Shown: one piece after another, positions 61,221 through 64,000 of the stretch
How the letters are laid out: the number at the start of each line of letters is the position of its first letter
Position numbering within the stretch: the stretch's first letter is position 1
From: Bacteroidota bacterium
Lineage (GTDB): Bacteria > Bacteroidota > Bacteroidia > Bacteroidales > JAAUTT01
DNA: 64,000 bases
NCBI GenBank assembly: GCA_023429135.1
Contig: JAEYWD010000086.1
Coordinates: 1 to 64,000, forward strand
Direction of reading: 5' to 3'
The notes under the pieces: generated by a model
What the model was told of the DNA's origin: nothing
What the model saw: only the letters and a program-made list of their open reading frames with translations
The model's database searches: none
Program-made: the position numbers and the translations under genes

Positions 61221-62441
61221 ATGGATTTTAAGTTTCACACCTTGCCTAATGGTATTCGGTTAATACATATCGAGTCGTCGTCGAAAGTTGCTCACTGTGG
61301 GTTATTTATCAATACCGGCTCGCGCGACGAAAGGCAGGATGAACACGGAATGGCTCACCTGATTGAGCATCTCATTTTTAAGGGAACGAAAAAGCGGAGA
61401 GCATTTCACATTCTCAGTCGCATGGAAGATGTGGGTGGCGAAGTAAATGCATATACAACAAAAGAGGAAACCTGCATTCATGCTTCTTTTTTAAAAGAAT
61501 ACTACGACCGGTTTCTTGAACTTTTATCCGATATTGTTTTTAATTCAACATTTCCTGAAAGAGCCATTGAGACAGAGAAGGAGGTTGTTCTCGATGAAAT
61601 TAATTCGTACAAAGATTCACCCTCGGAGCAGATTTACGACGATTTTGAAGACCAGGTTTTTATGAATCATCCCTTGGGAAGAAGCATTCTCGGTAGTCAC
61701 GATTGTCTTCCCAAACTTAGTCGTAATCAGATTTTCGATTTTATAACAACACGTTACAACACCAATCAGATGGTTGTTGCCTCTGTTGGGAATATTAATT
61801 TTACAAGGCTTATCAAATTATTTGAAAAGCATTTTAAGGACATCCAGGCGCAATTGCGGAATTTCGAACGCAGACCTTTCGAAGGGTATCAGCCTTTACG
61901 AAAGGAAATTGAAATGAATACCAATCAGGTGCATGTTGTATTCGGGAATCTTGCCTACAATTTGAATGACGAGCGTCGCATGACCCTGCACCTTTTAACC
62001 AATATTCTGGCTGGTCCGGGAATGATTTCCCGCCTTAATCTTGCTCTGCGCGAAAAGCATGGCTACTCCTATAATGTTGAGTCCAACTACTCCCCATATA
62101 CCGATTCCGGAATATTCTCAGTTTATTTCAGTACGGATAAAGAATACGTAAAACGATGCATTAATTTAATGATGAAGGAGTTTGGACAAATGAAGGAGAC
62201 ATTGATGGGCCATATTCAGTTGAAAAAAGCTAAGCAACAAATAATTGGCCAGTTAGCAATTTCGGTGGAGAACCTCGAAAACCAGATGCTGTCTCTGGGT
62301 AAAAGCTATCTTGTTTATGGGAAAGTAGATACCATGGAAACCATTTATAAAAAGATCGAAGCCATCACCTCGGCTCAATTGCGCGATGTGGCTAACGAAA
62401 TATTGAATCAGGATAAACTTTCGTCTTTGATTTTTAAATAG
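61221..62441 (+). CDS. M16-family zinc peptidase (processing-peptidase/PqqL-like)
   Basis: A 406-residue protein with the inverted zinc motif HLIEH (H46, E49, H50) and the third ligand E126 in EKEVVLDEINSY, so the N-terminal domain is catalytically complete. The C-terminal inactive M16 domain (about 210-406; SRLNLALREKHGYSYNVESNYSPYTDSGIFSVYF) closes the chamber. No signal peptide, so probably cytoplasmic. Single-chain length matches bacterial MPP-like members. It is followed 6 bases later by an O-methyltransferase in the same operon. Confidence 0.93.
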   Translation: MDFKFHTLPNGIRLIHIESSSKVAHCGLFINTGSRDERQDEHGMAHLIEHLIFKGTKKRRAFHILSRMEDVGGEVNAYTTKEETCIHASFLKEYYDRFLELLSDIVFNSTFPERAIETEKEVVLDEINSYKDSPSEQIYDDFEDQVFMNHPLGRSILGSHDCLPKLSRNQIFDFITTRYNTNQMVVASVGNINFTRLIKLFEKHFKDIQAQLRNFERRPFEGYQPLRKEIEMNTNQVHVVFGNLAYNLNDERRMTLHLLTNILAGPGMISRLNLALREKHGYSYNVESNYSPYTDSGIFSVYFSTDKEYVKRCINLMMKEFGQMKETLMGHIQLKKAKQQIIGQLAISVENLENQMLSLGKSYLVYGKVDTMETIYKKIEAITSAQLRDVANEILNQDKLSSLIFK

Positions 62442-62447
62442 AAACCT

Positions 62448-63086
62448 GTGATTTCAAATTCCAAACTCGAAAATTATATATACAATATTATTGATGCTGA
62501 AGACCCGTTACTTTACGAGTTGAACCGCGAAACACATGTCAAACTTGTTCATCCTCGCATGGTTACAGGTCATTGGCAGGGGCAGATGCTTCAAATGCTT
62601 AGCCGGATGATTCGCCCCAGATCTATTCTCGAAATAGGTACCTTTACAGGTTACAGCGCTTTGTGTTTTGCCAGAGGATTGGCTCCCGAAGGGCATATCC
62701 ACACGATAGAGGTGAATGATGAAATTATTGATATTCCACTCAAATACTTTAAAAAGGCTGGTCTCGAAGATAAAATTACGCTTTATGTAGGAGATGCCCT
62801 CGAAATTATTCCTACACTGAATAATACTTTTGACTTAGTATTTATTGATGGAGAAAAGAGTGAGTATATTCAATATTACAACGCTGTTTTTGACAAAGTG
62901 GAGTCGGGAGGATATATTCTGGCCGATAATATTCTATGGAGCGGGAAAGTTGTTGAGGAAGTTGAAAAGGGTGATTATTTTACCCGGGGTATTCTTGAAT
63001 TTAACGAATACCTGAAGAATGATAAAAGAGTAGAGAAAACTATTCTGCCCTTGCGTGATGGAACTATGTTGATCAGAAAAAGGTGA
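62448..63086 (+). CDS. SAM-dependent O-methyltransferase
   Basis: A 212-residue class I methyltransferase of the catechol O-methyltransferase type. SAM motif I IRPRSILEIGTFTGYSALCF, acidic post-I GHIHTIEVNDE, the catalytic/metal-binding LVFIDGEKSEYIQYYNAV and LADNILWSGKV, ending RDGTMLIRKR. The start is GTG at 62448 (6 bases after the peptidase stop). It would methylate a phenolic or tRNA-hydroxyl substrate (TrmR-like relatives exist); substrate unknown. Confidence 0.92.
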   Translation: MISNSKLENYIYNIIDAEDPLLYELNRETHVKLVHPRMVTGHWQGQMLQMLSRMIRPRSILEIGTFTGYSALCFARGLAPEGHIHTIEVNDEIIDIPLKYFKKAGLEDKITLYVGDALEIIPTLNNTFDLVFIDGEKSEYIQYYNAVFDKVESGGYILADNILWSGKVVEEVEKGDYFTRGILEFNEYLKNDKRVEKTILPLRDGTMLIRKR

Positions 63087-63157
63087 TCTACCTAAACAAA
63101 AACGGCTAAAATACGATCCTAAAATTAATATTCTTACGACTTACGATTAAATACTTA

Positions 63158-63172
63158 CTGCAAATATTGCAG
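63158..63172. promoter_or_regulatory. Inverted repeat upstream of MerR/CarH-like gene
   Basis: CTGCAA-ATA-TTGCAG is a perfect 6-bp inverted repeat with a 3-base spacer about 80 bases before the gene start. A TAATTTTG -7-like element is at 63234-63241. It could be an operator for the regulator, but the spacing is unlike classic MerR sites. Confidence 0.3.
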
Positions 63173-63253
63173 ATTGTGTTCAAAAGTTTGTTTAATTTGT
63201 TAAACTTTTTTAAAGTCCTGTTGTTTTGGATTATAATTTTGAAATTTTAATTT

Positions 63254-64000
63254 ATGGCCGTTTATTCAATCAAGGATCTTGAAAAATTGTCGGGGATACA
63301 AGCCCATACCATTCGCATATGGGAGAAAAGGTATCAGTTGGTTAGGCCAGATAGAACCGATACAAATATCCGCGTTTACTCCGACGAGGATTTGAAACGG
63401 CTTTTGAATGTTGCTATTCTGAATAGCAACGGTCTTAAAATTTCCAAAATTGCCCGTCTTTCCGATAAAGAAATAAAGGAGAAAATACTTCAGCTCACCC
63501 AAGAAGTTGGGAAGATTGAAAACCAGATCGACGCCCTCGTTTTTTCAATGATTGAGTTAAATGAGCATAAGTTTGAAAAACAGCTCGCCCGCCTGGTTAT
63601 GCAAATTGGTTTCGACGAAACCATCACCAATGTTATATATCCGTTTCTTCATAAGGTTGGCATATTATGGCAAACCGGGAGTATAAACCCGGCACAGGAG
63701 CACTTTATATCTAATCTGATCAGGCAGAAGCTTTTTGTAGCAATCGATTCGGTGCTATCAGACGATGCACCTGATAAAAAACATTTTATCCTGTTTTTAC
63801 CCGAAGGCGAGCTTCACGATATAGGGCTGTTATATTTTGCTTATCTGATTAAAAAAAGCGGACATCATATCATCTATCTGGGGCAGACTGTGCCATTTGG
63901 CGATCTGATTGAAGTAAATAAAGTTCATCCCTCTCAATACATGGTTGTATCACAAACAACATCAGTTCCCCAGGGTGAGTTGCTCGACTATATTAAAAAG
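63254..64000 (+). CDS. MerR/CarH-type regulator with B12-binding-like domain (partial, 3' end cut)
   Basis: 249 codons from ATG 63254, open at the window edge. Residues 1-70 are a MerR helix-turn-helix (YSIKDLEKLSGIQAHTIRIWEKRYQLVRPDRTDTNIRVYSDEDLKRLL). Residues about 90-170 form a helical bundle with the CarH-type W-x9-EH motif (W139 to E149-H150, ILWQTGSINPAQEHF). A Rossmann B12-binding-like domain starts near 176, where the usual D-x-H-x-x-G reads E186-L-H188-D-I-G191: the histidine ligand is kept, the aspartate replaced by glutamate. Expected role: adenosylcobalamin/light-responsive repressor, as in CarH/LitR relatives. Confidence 0.85.
   Translation, partial: MAVYSIKDLEKLSGIQAHTIRIWEKRYQLVRPDRTDTNIRVYSDEDLKRLLNVAILNSNGLKISKIARLSDKEIKEKILQLTQEVGKIENQIDALVFSMIELNEHKFEKQLARLVMQIGFDETITNVIYPFLHKVGILWQTGSINPAQEHFISNLIRQKLFVAIDSVLSDDAPDKKHFILFLPEGELHDIGLLYFAYLIKKSGHHIIYLGQTVPFGDLIEVNKVHPSQYMVVSQTTSVPQGELLDYIKK

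Overview
The window reads as chromosomal DNA of a Bacteroidota bacterium, probably a free-living or environmental Bacteroidia (Bacteroidales/Marinilabiliales-like). Evidence is the moderately low G+C, type IX secretion (T9SS) signatures (a type A and a type B sorting domain, a PorP/SprF protein), family content typical of the phylum (DUF1573, DUF4783, GWxTD, DUF5020, PASTA/RluD neighbours) and many TAnnTTTG promoter elements upstream of genes. Species cannot be named from the sequence alone.

Layout. 1-122 is the 3' end of a group II intron (maturase tail, domains V and VI). 351-3235 holds a DUF1573 protein, a PLP aminotransferase, a HicB/HicA toxin-antitoxin pair and an acetyltransferase. 3327-7846 has a large membrane-anchored protein, pdxH, nadC with a DUF4783 gene, and rlmH. 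7849-11562 is a very large orphan sensor kinase. 11675-21784 is a co-directional surface cluster: a gliding-type adhesin-like protein, PorP/SprF, a PD40/PKD protein, an unknown secreted protein and a propeller-SpoIIE phosphatase. 21761-25996 (minus) runs era, der, a lipoprotein, a hemerythrin-domain protein and a LuxR-type regulator. 26140-32196 has a DUF5020 protein, a GntR/YdcF pair and the PASTA, T9SS cargo and RluD operon. 32281-38257 has an S9 peptidase, a five-module secreted repeat protein and a repeat-containing hypothetical.

38354-41303 (minus) is a three-gene proton-translocating transhydrogenase, followed by a hybrid histidine kinase, rlmN (plus) and rlmD (minus), a GH28 polygalacturonase-like enzyme, an ABC-F ATPase, a GWxTD lipoprotein and a DUF4114 lipoprotein, dnaB, a chemoreceptor, an AraC regulator, YceI, pirin and an APC permease. 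From 59935 the window has a membrane/coiled-coil protein resembling abortive-infection proteins next to tRNA-Phe, then an M16 peptidase with an O-methyltransferase. The 3' edge cuts a MerR/CarH-like B12-type regulator.

Themes. rRNA modification (rlmH, rlmD, rlmN, rluD) and GTPase housekeeping (era, der) are interleaved with signalling and T9SS surface genes. Several gene pairs are separated by palindromic bidirectional terminators, including a 42-bp perfect palindrome whose ends touch both flanking stop codons. No CRISPR array, IS transposase or rRNA gene was seen. The likeliest places for undescribed biology are the 11.7-21.8 kb surface/signalling cluster, the five-module protein at 34.5-36.6 kb and the putative defence gene beside tRNA-Phe.
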